49,278 nt of DNA from Alphaproteobacteria bacterium (lineage in GTDB: Bacteria; Pseudomonadota; Alphaproteobacteria; UBA9655). Positions 15,995-24,814 of this stretch are shown here, piece after piece. Made by a program: the position numbers and the translations under genes. The stretch is from positions 1-49,278 of the forward strand of contig JABDDK010000010.1 of assembly GCA_013287665.1 (NCBI GenBank). The letters are read 5' to 3'. The notes below the pieces were generated by a model, which saw nothing but the letters and a program-made list of their open reading frames with translations, did no database searches and had not been told where the DNA came from. Each line of letters starts with the position of its first letter. The stretch's first letter is position 1.

Positions 15995-18076
15995 TTACCC
16001 CGAATTCAACGTATGAATCACCTTCTCCTGACCAAAGAGATATAGCAACAGGCGGGCGGCTTGTCCTTGGGGGGACTCTAGTTTTGGGTCGTTTTTAAGC
16101 AATGTTTTTGCGGCGTTGTAGGCCTTTTCGAGGAGATGACCGCAGGTTAGGGGATCGGCCAATTTGTAGGAGGGCAGGCCACTTTGCTTTGTGCCAAGGA
16201 TATCTCCGCCGCCGCGCAAGGCCAAGTCTTCCTCTGCTATGCGGAATCCATCTTCTGTCTCCCGCATGACTTGAAGGCGTCTTTTACCGATCTCTGAAAT
16301 GGGGTATCCATAGAGTAATAAGCAGTGGGCTTCTTGGTCCCCACGTCCTACACGGCCGCGGAGCTGATGAAGCTGGGAGAGACCAAAGCGTTCGGCATGT
16401 TCAATGACCATCACGTTGGCATCTCTGACATCGACACCGACCTCGATGACTGTGGTTGCGACAAGGATTTGAGAGGGTCCATCTTTGAAAGCGACCATAA
16501 CTGCTTCCTTTTCGTCACTCTTTAGGCGTCCGTGGACAAGTCCAACCTTATCGTCTCCAAACATCGCTTTGAGGTGATCATAGCGGTCTGTTGCTGCGGC
16601 AAGATCGAGGGTCTCTGATTCTTCAACGAGAGGGCAAACCCAATAGATTTTCTGACCCTTATCCATCATCCTCTTGAGCCCTTCACACACCTCATTTAGG
16701 TGTTTTAGACCGAGCACACGGGTTCCTATAGGCTTACGGCCTTGGGGCTTATCGGGGATACGAGAAACCTCTAGATCTCCATAGGCCGTGAGACGGAGCG
16801 TTCGGGGAATCGGGGTTGCTGTCATGACAAGAACGTCAACGGCTTTCCCTTTCTCTGTCAAATTCAAGCGTTGTTCGACGCCAAAGCGATGTTGTTCATC
16901 AATCACAACTAAACCGAGATTCGCAAACTGGACCGCTTCTTGCAACAAGGCGTGCGTTCCAACAACCAGCTGAATCTTGCCGGATGCTAAACCTTCATAA
17001 ATCTCAGCCTTCTTTTTTTGTTTCGACGTCAATAAGGCGACCTCAATCCCAACTTGTTCGGCAAGAGCTGTAATGGTTCTTACGTGTTGGCTTGCCAGGA
17101 TTTCGGTGGGGACGAGAAGGGCAGCTTGAAAGCCAGCTTCAATGGCATGAGCCATGGCAAGAAGGGCTACCAATGTTTTGCCTGACCCGACATCTCCTTG
17201 AAGAAGACGAACCATTCGAATGGGAGCTGATAAGTCCGCTTCAATTTCACTCAAAGCCTGTGTTTGACCGGGCGTTAAGGAATGGCCAAAAGCCTTTAGG
17301 ATTTTATCCTTCAAATGACCCTCGGAAACAATGGATTTCCCTAAGGGATGAAGTCTGCGCACAATGCCCAGAGACAACTGATCCGCAAAAAGCTCATCAA
17401 AAGCAAGGCGTTGCCGTGCAGGGTGGAGGGGCTCAAGATCGTTCGATTCTTTTGGTGCATGTACTTTTTCAAGAGCTTCTCGCCATGTTGGCCACCCTTC
17501 CTTTTGATCGGGGGAAATCCATTCGGGCAAGTTTGGAGCCCTTTGCAAAGCCATTTTTGTGACCTTTTGGGCTTGGCTTTGAAACAGTCCCGCTGTGAGG
17601 GGGTAAACAGGACTAAAATCTTGCCAATAGGTTGCAACATCTGCGGGGACAATGCGTTCCGGATGGGCGATATTCCAATACCCATTGAAGCGCTCAAGGT
17701 TCCCGCACACAAGGCGTTTTTGTCCAACGGGCAAACGGGATTCCACAATTTTCGGATCTCCTTTGAAAAACGTTATGGAAAGGACCGTGTCCCCCACTTC
17801 ACACGCCACTTTCATGGGTTGCGTATATTTCCGTGTAGGGACTTCGTAAGCTACGACATCAACGACGATTGCAATGGGCTCACCAGGCAGGCACCCCTTC
17901 AAGGATGTCTTGAGAGGAAAATAAGCAATTCCGACGGGCAGATGCCACAGCATATCGACGACACGCTCTTTATCAAGACGTTTCAGGGATTTGGCAAGCT
18001 GTGGCCCCACCCCCGCTAGAGTCTGTAGGGGAGAATACAGGGGGAAGAGAATTTCTGGTCTTGTGTTAGCTGTCAT
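15995..18076 (-). CDS. recG: ATP-dependent DNA helicase RecG
   Basis: 693 residues: an N-terminal wedge/OB domain, then helicase motif I GDVGSGKT (294-301), motif II DEQH (393-396), motif III VMTATPIPRT and motif VI-like HQLRGRVGRGDQEAHCLLLY. RecG remodels stalled forks and Holliday junctions. Length is normal. The gene stands alone between two family C repeats, and the stop is only seven bases from copy 2. Confidence 0.97.
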   Translation of the reverse strand: MTANTRPEILFPLYSPLQTLAGVGPQLAKSLKRLDKERVVDMLWHLPVGIAYFPLKTSLKGCLPGEPIAIVVDVVAYEVPTRKYTQPMKVACEVGDTVLSITFFKGDPKIVESRLPVGQKRLVCGNLERFNGYWNIAHPERIVPADVATYWQDFSPVYPLTAGLFQSQAQKVTKMALQRAPNLPEWISPDQKEGWPTWREALEKVHAPKESNDLEPLHPARQRLAFDELFADQLSLGIVRRLHPLGKSIVSEGHLKDKILKAFGHSLTPGQTQALSEIEADLSAPIRMVRLLQGDVGSGKTLVALLAMAHAIEAGFQAALLVPTEILASQHVRTITALAEQVGIEVALLTSKQKKKAEIYEGLASGKIQLVVGTHALLQEAVQFANLGLVVIDEQHRFGVEQRLNLTEKGKAVDVLVMTATPIPRTLRLTAYGDLEVSRIPDKPQGRKPIGTRVLGLKHLNEVCEGLKRMMDKGQKIYWVCPLVEESETLDLAAATDRYDHLKAMFGDDKVGLVHGRLKSDEKEAVMVAFKDGPSQILVATTVIEVGVDVRDANVMVIEHAERFGLSQLHQLRGRVGRGDQEAHCLLLYGYPISEIGKRRLQVMRETEDGFRIAEEDLALRGGGDILGTKQSGLPSYKLADPLTCGHLLEKAYNAAKTLLKNDPKLESPQGQAARLLLYLFGQEKVIHTLNSG

Positions 18077-18135
18077 AGTGATAATTTATCCTGTCGACAG
18101 AAATATATCAAAGGGAAATGGGTACAAAGAATCTT

Positions 18136-18378
18136 CACCTCTCCCCTGCGTGGGAGAGGTCGACGCGCAGCGGCGGGTGAGGGGGCTTAAATCCATCTTT
18201 TTCAAGAAAACTTGTCCAATTAGTATCATAGGCATTTTGGTCTGCATGTTTTCCTCCATCGAGTCCAATCTTTTGTTTTTTCTCTAAGCTGAGGAAATCA
18301 ATGATGTCGATTTGAATGTGTGTTGGCGCCCCCTCACCCGCCGCTGCGCGTCGACCTCTCCCACGTAGGAGAGAGGTG
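18136..18378. repeat. Hairpin repeat family C, copy 3
   Basis: Inverted arms CACCTCTCCCCTGCGTGGGA and a slightly altered complement bound 243 bases. Both arm tips here read CGACGCGCAGCGGCG or its complement. The central ~145 bases differ from those of copies 2 and 4. It occupies most of the ~400-base gap between recG and the LRR gene. The rest (18379-18460) is AT-rich and probably holds the LRR promoter. Confidence 0.8.
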
Positions 18379-18472
18379 AAGACTGTTTTACTTCATTACT
18401 CACTCTTTATTAACTTATTTATGGTATACAATAACATGCGATATATTCATTACTATTTAATAAGGGGGGATA

Positions 18473-20608
18473 ATTATAAATTTACTCAAATATATATTCA
18501 GTCTTTCTTTCTTCCTTATGACCTTTTCCGCAGAGAGTTTTGCGATGCGTGGAAGCGAGGATGATGAAAAGGGAACTGGAAGACCTCCTCTCAGTTTTAG
18601 TTCCGAGAATACACAAGCTGTAAACATAGAGGCACTGGAAGGTTTAGATATGGGGCCTCTCGAGGAGGGTGTTCAAAAAAACATTGTATCAAGAGTTCAA
18701 GACTATTTACTCACGCGATTGACGCTTAATAATTGCAAGATGTTTTCTTCATCTGATTTTCTGGAAAAGTTTACGATTCGAAATTTAACCCAACTTACGT
18801 TGAAGGGCTGTGAGGGCGTCAACACCTCACTCGTGAGTTCTTTACCCACAACATGTCCATCGCTCGAGCATTTAGATCTTAGCCATTCCCCTCAGCTCAA
18901 TATGTTTGGAAGTCGAGTTGCTTGGGTCTTTGCAGCGTATGTGGACTATCCTTCGCTGCAGGAATTAAGGCTCAATCATTGTCCACTCTTGAGTGAGGTC
19001 ACCCTTCGAGCGGGTCAGTTGCAAACTTTATCTATACAAGATGATCCAGCCCTCAGCTATCTCAGCGTTGCAGGTGGTGCTTTAAAGAGAATTCTCATGG
19101 ACCGATCGATTGGTCTTGCCGATAGTACATTAGATCGTGTCTCTTCAACCTGCCCGAACTTAGAATCGATGTCTTGTGAGGGGTGTCCTCAGCTTAAAAA
19201 CCGTGAGGTAAGAGAACGCCTCCCGTGGATATCTCAAACGACACTTAATTTAACGGTACAACCTCTCACACCAGATCCCTTAACATTGAATTTTTCTCAT
19301 GCTTACATGAGTCGCCATGTCGCCAGGGAACTGGTTCGAATTCCTTATCTCACTGACATTGAGTTCAGATCCATGAATATCAGAGATGTGGCCGTCGGAA
19401 TTATACTGAGCCATCCTCATTTGACATCGGCCTTTCTGATGAGTGATTCCCTTGTGCAAATAGGGGATGTTGCCTCACCTCTCGTTCTTCCGAGCTTGGA
19501 GAAATTGTGGGTCACAGAGTGCCCTAAATTAACAAGTCTGAATGTCGCAGGAGATAAATTGAAGATTCTGTCCTTGTCCTTAAATCCAAAGTTAGGAGAT
19601 CTTCGTGTTGAAAGTGATTCTTTGGAGTCATTTGAACTCAACAAGTCACCAGGCGTGTCGGATAAAGCTTTGGATGGACTCGCAGAAAGCTGTCCAGGTC
19701 TTAAATCAGTGCAATGTACGGACTGTCCTCACCTAAAAAATCCGGACTTAAGAACGAAAGCCCCTCAGTTTTCTCAAGATCCTTTTTCCGTCGATATTTT
19801 AAATTCGATAGAAAATGCAATAGAGCCGGGACAGGAAGTTAACCTGCACTTACCAGAAAGAAATCTTAATGAAGATATGGTCGTGAATATTGCAGAAATT
19901 CCCCTTCTCACTTTATTAAATTTAACAGGAAATAGACATTTAGTTCGTTTAGGAGTTCCGAGCTTACCTCTTCCCCTCAGTTTCAACCACTTAAGATCTT
20001 TATATCTGAATCGGTGTTCACTCAAAGAAGTACGCCTTACAGCTGATCAACTCGTTTACCTAAATTTAAGTGATAACTCTGATTTAGCAACTTTTCACAT
20101 CGACTGTCCTCTTTTAGAAGAACTGCATGTGGACCGTACGGGAATTACGTCTGACGTCTTGAGAGGCCTCACTCAAGCGTGTCCCAAAATTAAATATACC
20201 ACGAATGGATGTAAAAATCTTGAACGTTCCCTTGAATTTAATCAAGGCAAACTAGATCGTCCAATGGTAGAGACTCTGAAACGTGATGGAATTCTCGTCT
20301 CTTTAAGTCTCAAACGATTTATAATTGAAAGTGATGCCTTACAAGAGCTTTTAAGCATTCCAACTCTCACCCATATAAGATTACTCAAAACACCGGTGGG
20401 GCATGGTGATATTGAGGCCTTTATGCAGAGTCAATCGCTGACGTCTTTACATTTAATGAAGTGCGGAATTAAAGATGCAGGAGCCGGCGTGATCATTAAG
20501 GCATTGAAAACAAATCCTAATTTTAATGATATAAAATTAGTGGATACGACGGTTTGTCAGGCTCAACTAAGTCTCCTTGATTTTTTAATGGAGGACAGGA
20601 AAAAGTAG
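18473..20608 (+). CDS. Exported leucine-rich-repeat protein
   Basis: Irregular LRRs of the cysteine-containing type (LxxLxLxxCPxL) fill the protein. There are three related blocks whose ends carry CPNLESMSCEGCPQLKN, CPGLKSVQCTDCPHLKN and CPKIKYTTNGCKNLER (near residues 212, 392 and 555, counted from the ATG at 18518). Starting at that ATG, the protein would have no ribosome site and half a signal peptide. Extending upstream in frame gives a complete one: Ile-Ile-Asn-Leu-Leu-Lys, then a hydrophobic core, ending AESFA|MRG. It is preceded by AAGGGGGG at 18462-18469. No ATG, GTG or TTG exists there, so initiation at ATT 18473 or ATA 18476 is proposed. Likely a secreted host-interaction protein. 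It converges on glmS with 12 bases between them. Confidence 0.8.
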   Translation: MINLLKYIFSLSFFLMTFSAESFAMRGSEDDEKGTGRPPLSFSSENTQAVNIEALEGLDMGPLEEGVQKNIVSRVQDYLLTRLTLNNCKMFSSSDFLEKFTIRNLTQLTLKGCEGVNTSLVSSLPTTCPSLEHLDLSHSPQLNMFGSRVAWVFAAYVDYPSLQELRLNHCPLLSEVTLRAGQLQTLSIQDDPALSYLSVAGGALKRILMDRSIGLADSTLDRVSSTCPNLESMSCEGCPQLKNREVRERLPWISQTTLNLTVQPLTPDPLTLNFSHAYMSRHVARELVRIPYLTDIEFRSMNIRDVAVGIILSHPHLTSAFLMSDSLVQIGDVASPLVLPSLEKLWVTECPKLTSLNVAGDKLKILSLSLNPKLGDLRVESDSLESFELNKSPGVSDKALDGLAESCPGLKSVQCTDCPHLKNPDLRTKAPQFSQDPFSVDILNSIENAIEPGQEVNLHLPERNLNEDMVVNIAEIPLLTLLNLTGNRHLVRLGVPSLPLPLSFNHLRSLYLNRCSLKEVRLTADQLVYLNLSDNSDLATFHIDCPLLEELHVDRTGITSDVLRGLTQACPKIKYTTNGCKNLERSLEFNQGKLDRPMVETLKRDGILVSLSLKRFIIESDALQELLSIPTLTHIRLLKTPVGHGDIEAFMQSQSLTSLHLMKCGIKDAGAGVIIKALKTNPNFNDIKLVDTTVCQAQLSLLDFLMEDRKK

Positions 20609-20620
20609 ATCCACTCTTTC

Positions 20621-22435
20621 CTATTCAACCGTAACCGACTTCGCCAAGTTGCGAGGTTGATCCACATCCGTCCCTTTAATCACAGCTGTATGGTATGCCA
20701 AGAGCTGAAGAGGAAGGGCATACACAATGGGGGAGGTCAGCAGTGTCGTCTCAGGAAGTATGAAATACTCTGCAGGAAGAGACCCTAGCTTTGCCATCCC
20801 CAATTTGTCTGTAAGAATAATGAGGTGGGCCCCGCGAGCGGCAACTTCTTGAATGTTCGAGGCGGTCTTTTCAAAAAGATCGTCATATGGCGCGACAACC
20901 ACAACAGGTAGGTTCTTATCGAGCAGGGCAATGGGGCCATGCTTCATCTCACCTGCCGCAAAACCTTCCGCATGAATATAGCTTGTTTCCTTAAGTTTAA
21001 GAGCCCCTTCGAGGGCCATGGGGTAGCTGACACCGCGCCCTAAAAAGAAGACGTCTCTGGCCTTTGAGAGAGACTTTGCGATGGCCTTTGCTTTCGCATT
21101 CTGGGTCAGAACACTTTCACAAAGAGCGGGCAAGAAACGGAGGCCAAAGAGCATCTCTTCAAACGTCTTTGTGTCCAAACAGCCTCTTTTATGAGCGGCA
21201 TCTAAAGCAAGGAGGGCGAGGACTGAGAGTTGGGTTGTAAAAGCCTTCGTCGAAGCAACGCCAATTTCAGGACCTGCCTTTGTAAGGAGAACAGCATCCG
21301 AGCGACGGGCAATTGAGCTCTCAGGCACGTTAACAATGGATAAAACGGTTTGGCCTTGAGACTTTGTATAATCAAGTGCTGCGATGGTATCGATTGTTTC
21401 TCCGGATTGTGAGATGAAAAGGCTCAACCCTTTTTCAGGAAGGGGCGGCGTGCGATAGCGAAATTCGGAGGCAACATCAATTTCAACGGATAGGCGGGCA
21501 AGACGCTCAAACCAATACTTTGCAACAAGGCCTGCATAACAAGCCGTGCCACACGCTGAAATTGTCATGCGTGAAATGCTATCCCAAGGCAGAGAGGGGA
21601 GATCAAGAGCGCCGTCCTTTTGGTAGGCATTGATTGTTGCTTCAATGGCTCTCGGTTGTTCAAAGATTTCTTTCATCATAAAGTGGTCATAGTCACCTTT
21701 GCCAATTGAACTCTCTGAAACCTGACTTTTTTGAATCGCCCTTTCAACGGGTTTGTCATCTTTATCAAAAATAGAGACACTTTCAGGAGAGAGAACAGCC
21801 CAATCACCGTCTTCGAGATAGGAAATTTGCTGCGTTAAAGCAACGAGGGCAATGGCATCCGATCCCACATACATTTCATGATCCCCATAGCCAATCGCCA
21901 GAGGACTTCCGCCTTGGCGAGCGGCAATCAGAAGATTGTCATAACCTGTAAAGAGGATGGCAAGGGCAAACGAGCCTTTGAGAAGCTTTAAGGTCTTGGC
22001 GACTGCTTCTTGAGGAATCAGTCCTTTTTCAATATGATGAGCAATAAGATGGGCCACAACTTCTGTATCTGTCTCACTCTCAAAGACACATCCTTTGCTT
22101 TCCAAATCCTGACGCAATTCTGCATAATTTTCAATGATTCCATTGTGAACGAGGGCCACTTTAGGATTTGTATGTGGGTGAGCATTGATTTCAGTGGGTT
22201 GCCCATGGGTTGCCCAGCGTGTGTGACCAATCCCGTTGTACCCTTCCAGCGGAGTTTCTAGGAATTTTTCCTTGAGTTTAATGAGCTTGCCTTCGGCCTT
22301 CAGTTTATGGATTTTGCCATCAGAGATTGTTGCCATACCCGCGGAATCATATCCGCGATACTCAAGTTTTTCTAAGCCATGGAGAAGTCTTTGGCCGACA
22401 GGGTGATTCCCAACAATTGCAATGATTCCACACAT
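20621..22435 (-). CDS. glmS: Glucosamine-6-phosphate synthase (isomerizing)
   Basis: 604 residues. Starting at MCGIIAIVG places the catalytic Cys second, as required for the Ntn glutaminase domain. A longer frame to 22486 would bury it. Two SIS domains follow (SACGTACYAG, SQSGETIDT; later GRGVSYPMALEGALKLKE) and the protein ends DVDQPRNLAKSVTVE. It converts fructose-6-phosphate and glutamine to GlcN-6-P for peptidoglycan and LPS. It lies four bases after glmU in the same operon. Confidence 0.98.
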   Translation of the reverse strand: MCGIIAIVGNHPVGQRLLHGLEKLEYRGYDSAGMATISDGKIHKLKAEGKLIKLKEKFLETPLEGYNGIGHTRWATHGQPTEINAHPHTNPKVALVHNGIIENYAELRQDLESKGCVFESETDTEVVAHLIAHHIEKGLIPQEAVAKTLKLLKGSFALAILFTGYDNLLIAARQGGSPLAIGYGDHEMYVGSDAIALVALTQQISYLEDGDWAVLSPESVSIFDKDDKPVERAIQKSQVSESSIGKGDYDHFMMKEIFEQPRAIEATINAYQKDGALDLPSLPWDSISRMTISACGTACYAGLVAKYWFERLARLSVEIDVASEFRYRTPPLPEKGLSLFISQSGETIDTIAALDYTKSQGQTVLSIVNVPESSIARRSDAVLLTKAGPEIGVASTKAFTTQLSVLALLALDAAHKRGCLDTKTFEEMLFGLRFLPALCESVLTQNAKAKAIAKSLSKARDVFFLGRGVSYPMALEGALKLKETSYIHAEGFAAGEMKHGPIALLDKNLPVVVVAPYDDLFEKTASNIQEVAARGAHLIILTDKLGMAKLGSLPAEYFILPETTLLTSPIVYALPLQLLAYHTAVIKGTDVDQPRNLAKSVTVE

Positions 22436-22439
22436 AATA

Positions 22440-23777
22440 TTAAAGTTCCTTTCCTGTTCTACGCTTCTCTCTAAATTTTTCTGCACCCTTTTCTATGGTC
22501 GTTTGCGCGGCTCGCGCGAGAGCTAAATGGCCGCTCTCTACATTTTGAGTAACGACACTGCCTGCACCAACCATAGCATAATCTCCTATTGAGATTGGTG
22601 CCACTAAAGAAGTGTTTGAGCCGATAAAAACGCCCGTTCCAATGGAAGTTTTGGATTTACGGAAGCCATCATAATTGCATGTGATGGTTCCAGCCCCTAT
22701 GTTGGACTCAGCCCCGATTTCCGTGTCGCCGATATAACTGAGATGCTTCGCTTTCGCTTTGGTTCCAAAAGTGGATTTTTTAACTTCAACAAAATTACCG
22801 ATTTCAGCGGCTTCATGAAGGATGACGCCCCCCCTTAGGTGAGCGAAAGGTCCGACGACAGCTTTGGCTCCAATATGAGAATCGCTTATTCTACAGAAGG
22901 ATAGGACTTCAGCGCCCTTTTTGATCTCAACGCCAGGACCAAAGACGACACAAGCGTGAATCGTCACATCAGTCTCTAGCTTTGTATCATAACTAAAATA
23001 CGTTGTCTTGGGATCTAAAAGAGTGACACCTTCGGTCATGGCTTTGTCCCGCCACCTGTCTTGAAGGGTGGCCTCTGCAAGGCTTAGATCCCCACGAGTA
23101 TTAATTCCCATAAATTCTGAGGCATTGCCTTCCACGACACCACAGGTGTAGCCTTTCCCGCGAGCAATTTTCACAAGGTCCGTTAGATAATATTCGTTTG
23201 CTGCATTGTTCGGTGTAAGACTTGCGAGGAGACTTTCTAATAGATCTCCTCTAATTAAGGCAACACCTGAATTACATAAGGCAATCTCATGTTGGTTTCC
23301 CTTTAAGTCATTGAATTCAATGACTTCTTCAAGTTCTCCCTTGTCATTAAGGACAAGGCGCGCATAGTTTTGCTTATCTTTCGGGCACATGCCGAGTAAA
23401 ATCACAGCGAGGTCGGACTTCCTTTGAGCAAGGGCCAGCATGGTCTCAATTGTTTCTTGTCGAATCAGGGGCGTATCCCCAAAGAGGACCAGCACAAATC
23501 CCTCCGGCTTTAAGTGAGGGAGCGCCCACTTTACAGCGTCTCCTGTGCCACGTGCTGGATGTTGCACAACGGTTTGATGCTTAAAAGGCGTTTGAATGCC
23601 TTTTAAAGCAGGACTCACGACTAAAACGATTTCTTTTGGTGCCACCCCCCACGCCAAATCTAACACATAGTGAAGCACAGGCCTTCCCCCCAGGGGATGA
23701 AGGATTTTAGGGATGTCTGACTTCATTCGTGTACCGTGACCTGCAGCGAGTACAACTATTTGCAATTGATTCATCAT
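22440..23777 (-). CDS. glmU: Bifunctional GlcNAc-1-P uridyltransferase / GlcN-1-P acetyltransferase
   Basis: 445 residues. The N-terminal pyrophosphorylase has LAAGHGTRMKSDIPK (10-24). The C-terminal left-handed beta-helix shows hexapeptide repeats (VVGPFAHLRGG, IGDTEIGAESNIGAGTITC-like) and the acetyltransferase NYDG segment. It makes UDP-GlcNAc for wall and LPS. Two consecutive ATGs could start it. It is divergent from secB and leads the glmU-glmS pair. Confidence 0.97.
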   Translation of the reverse strand: MMNQLQIVVLAAGHGTRMKSDIPKILHPLGGRPVLHYVLDLAWGVAPKEIVLVVSPALKGIQTPFKHQTVVQHPARGTGDAVKWALPHLKPEGFVLVLFGDTPLIRQETIETMLALAQRKSDLAVILLGMCPKDKQNYARLVLNDKGELEEVIEFNDLKGNQHEIALCNSGVALIRGDLLESLLASLTPNNAANEYYLTDLVKIARGKGYTCGVVEGNASEFMGINTRGDLSLAEATLQDRWRDKAMTEGVTLLDPKTTYFSYDTKLETDVTIHACVVFGPGVEIKKGAEVLSFCRISDSHIGAKAVVGPFAHLRGGVILHEAAEIGNFVEVKKSTFGTKAKAKHLSYIGDTEIGAESNIGAGTITCNYDGFRKSKTSIGTGVFIGSNTSLVAPISIGDYAMVGAGSVVTQNVESGHLALARAAQTTIEKGAEKFREKRRTGKEL

Positions 23778-23939
23778 ATTTTAACCTTTTAATGAGATGC
23801 TCTTTAACATAAGTTGTAAGAATTCGCCAGGATTGATCTTATCACAAATCCTATCAAAATCTTTCTGGCATATTCAACGATTTGTTATTAAACATATGTA
23901 TGACATACTCGGGACTATAACATTAAGGAAGGTAAAAAA

Positions 23940-24482
23940 ATGGCTAAGAAAGATACAAAAAAAACGACGACAAAAAATACAACAAAAACAAATGCTAACG
24001 CGACGACACAGCATGATGTTCAAGCTCCTCTCGTTGTTAACAGTCAATATATCAAAGATCTATCCTTTGAAAATCCATCACCTATCTCAAATCTTACGGG
24101 CAATGAGGAAAGACCATCCATCTCCGTGCATATTGAGGCTCAAGCCCATAATTTAGCAGATCGGACGTTTGAGGTAACTCTACGGACAACTGTAGATGCG
24201 AAGCGTAAGGACGCTCAAGTCTTCTTGCTTGATCTTGAATATGCCGGTGTATTTACAGTTGGGAAGGAAGTTCCAGAAGAATATATCCGTCCGATTTTGA
24301 TGATCGAATGCCCTCGGATTTTGTTCCCCTTTGCACGTAACATTGTTGCAACAACGTCGCAAGAAGGCGGTTATCCAGCCCTTCTCTTGACACCAGTTGA
24401 TTTTGCGGCACTTTACCAAAATCAAGTTGCACAAGAACAAGCGCAAGCGGAAAAGAGTTCAGGTAAGGCAACAGTTCAATAA
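23940..24482 (+). CDS. secB: Protein-export chaperone SecB
   Basis: 180 residues. SecB core: QYIKDLSFENPSP, VTLRTTVDAKRKDAQVFLLDLEYAGVF, and the near-invariant CPRILFPFARNIVATTSQEGGYPALLLTPVDF. SecB keeps preproteins unfolded and passes them to SecA. The first ~28 residues are a Lys/Thr/Asn-rich extension longer than usual. A good AAGGAAGG lies before the ATG. The many exported proteins in this window fit an active Sec/SecB route. Confidence 0.95.
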   Translation: MAKKDTKKTTTKNTTKTNANATTQHDVQAPLVVNSQYIKDLSFENPSPISNLTGNEERPSISVHIEAQAHNLADRTFEVTLRTTVDAKRKDAQVFLLDLEYAGVFTVGKEVPEEYIRPILMIECPRILFPFARNIVATTSQEGGYPALLLTPVDFAALYQNQVAQEQAQAEKSSGKATVQ

Positions 24483-24535
24483 GTTGTTCGTCATTGCTGT
24501 AAAGGTAAATCTGGTGAAATGATAAGCGGAACCAT

Positions 24536-24718
24536 CACCTCTCCCCTTGTGGGAGAGGTCGCCCGGATGGGCGGGTGAGGGGGCCGTTGTTTCAGTAAAA
24601 CTCTTTGTTTATGAGTAAAAATATCGATATCCTTAATCCATAATGTCTTTTCGGAATTGTGTTTACCGCCCCCTCACCCGACCTTTTAGGTCGACCTCTC
24701 CCACGCAGGGGAGAGGTG
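24536..24718. repeat. Hairpin repeat family C, copy 4
   Basis: Arms CACCTCTCCCCTTGTGGGAG and its near-complement bound 183 bases. The left tip is CGCCCGGATGGGCG and the right tip ACCTTTTAGGT. The centre matches that of copy 2 reversed. Its right arm is open in the frame of the next gene, which would produce a false N-terminal extension of the transporter. Confidence 0.85.
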
Positions 24719-24814
24719 ATGGTGCCTCACAATTTTAATGCTAGTGCGTTTAAAACATCTGGACAAAATCATCAAATTTTGTTTAGTGAAAGAAAAACGC
24801 CAAGGGTAACGACC

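Noticed and set aside
17348-18019. 223-codon plus-strand ORF
   Set aside because: Antisense to the N-terminal part of recG; no protein-like motifs.
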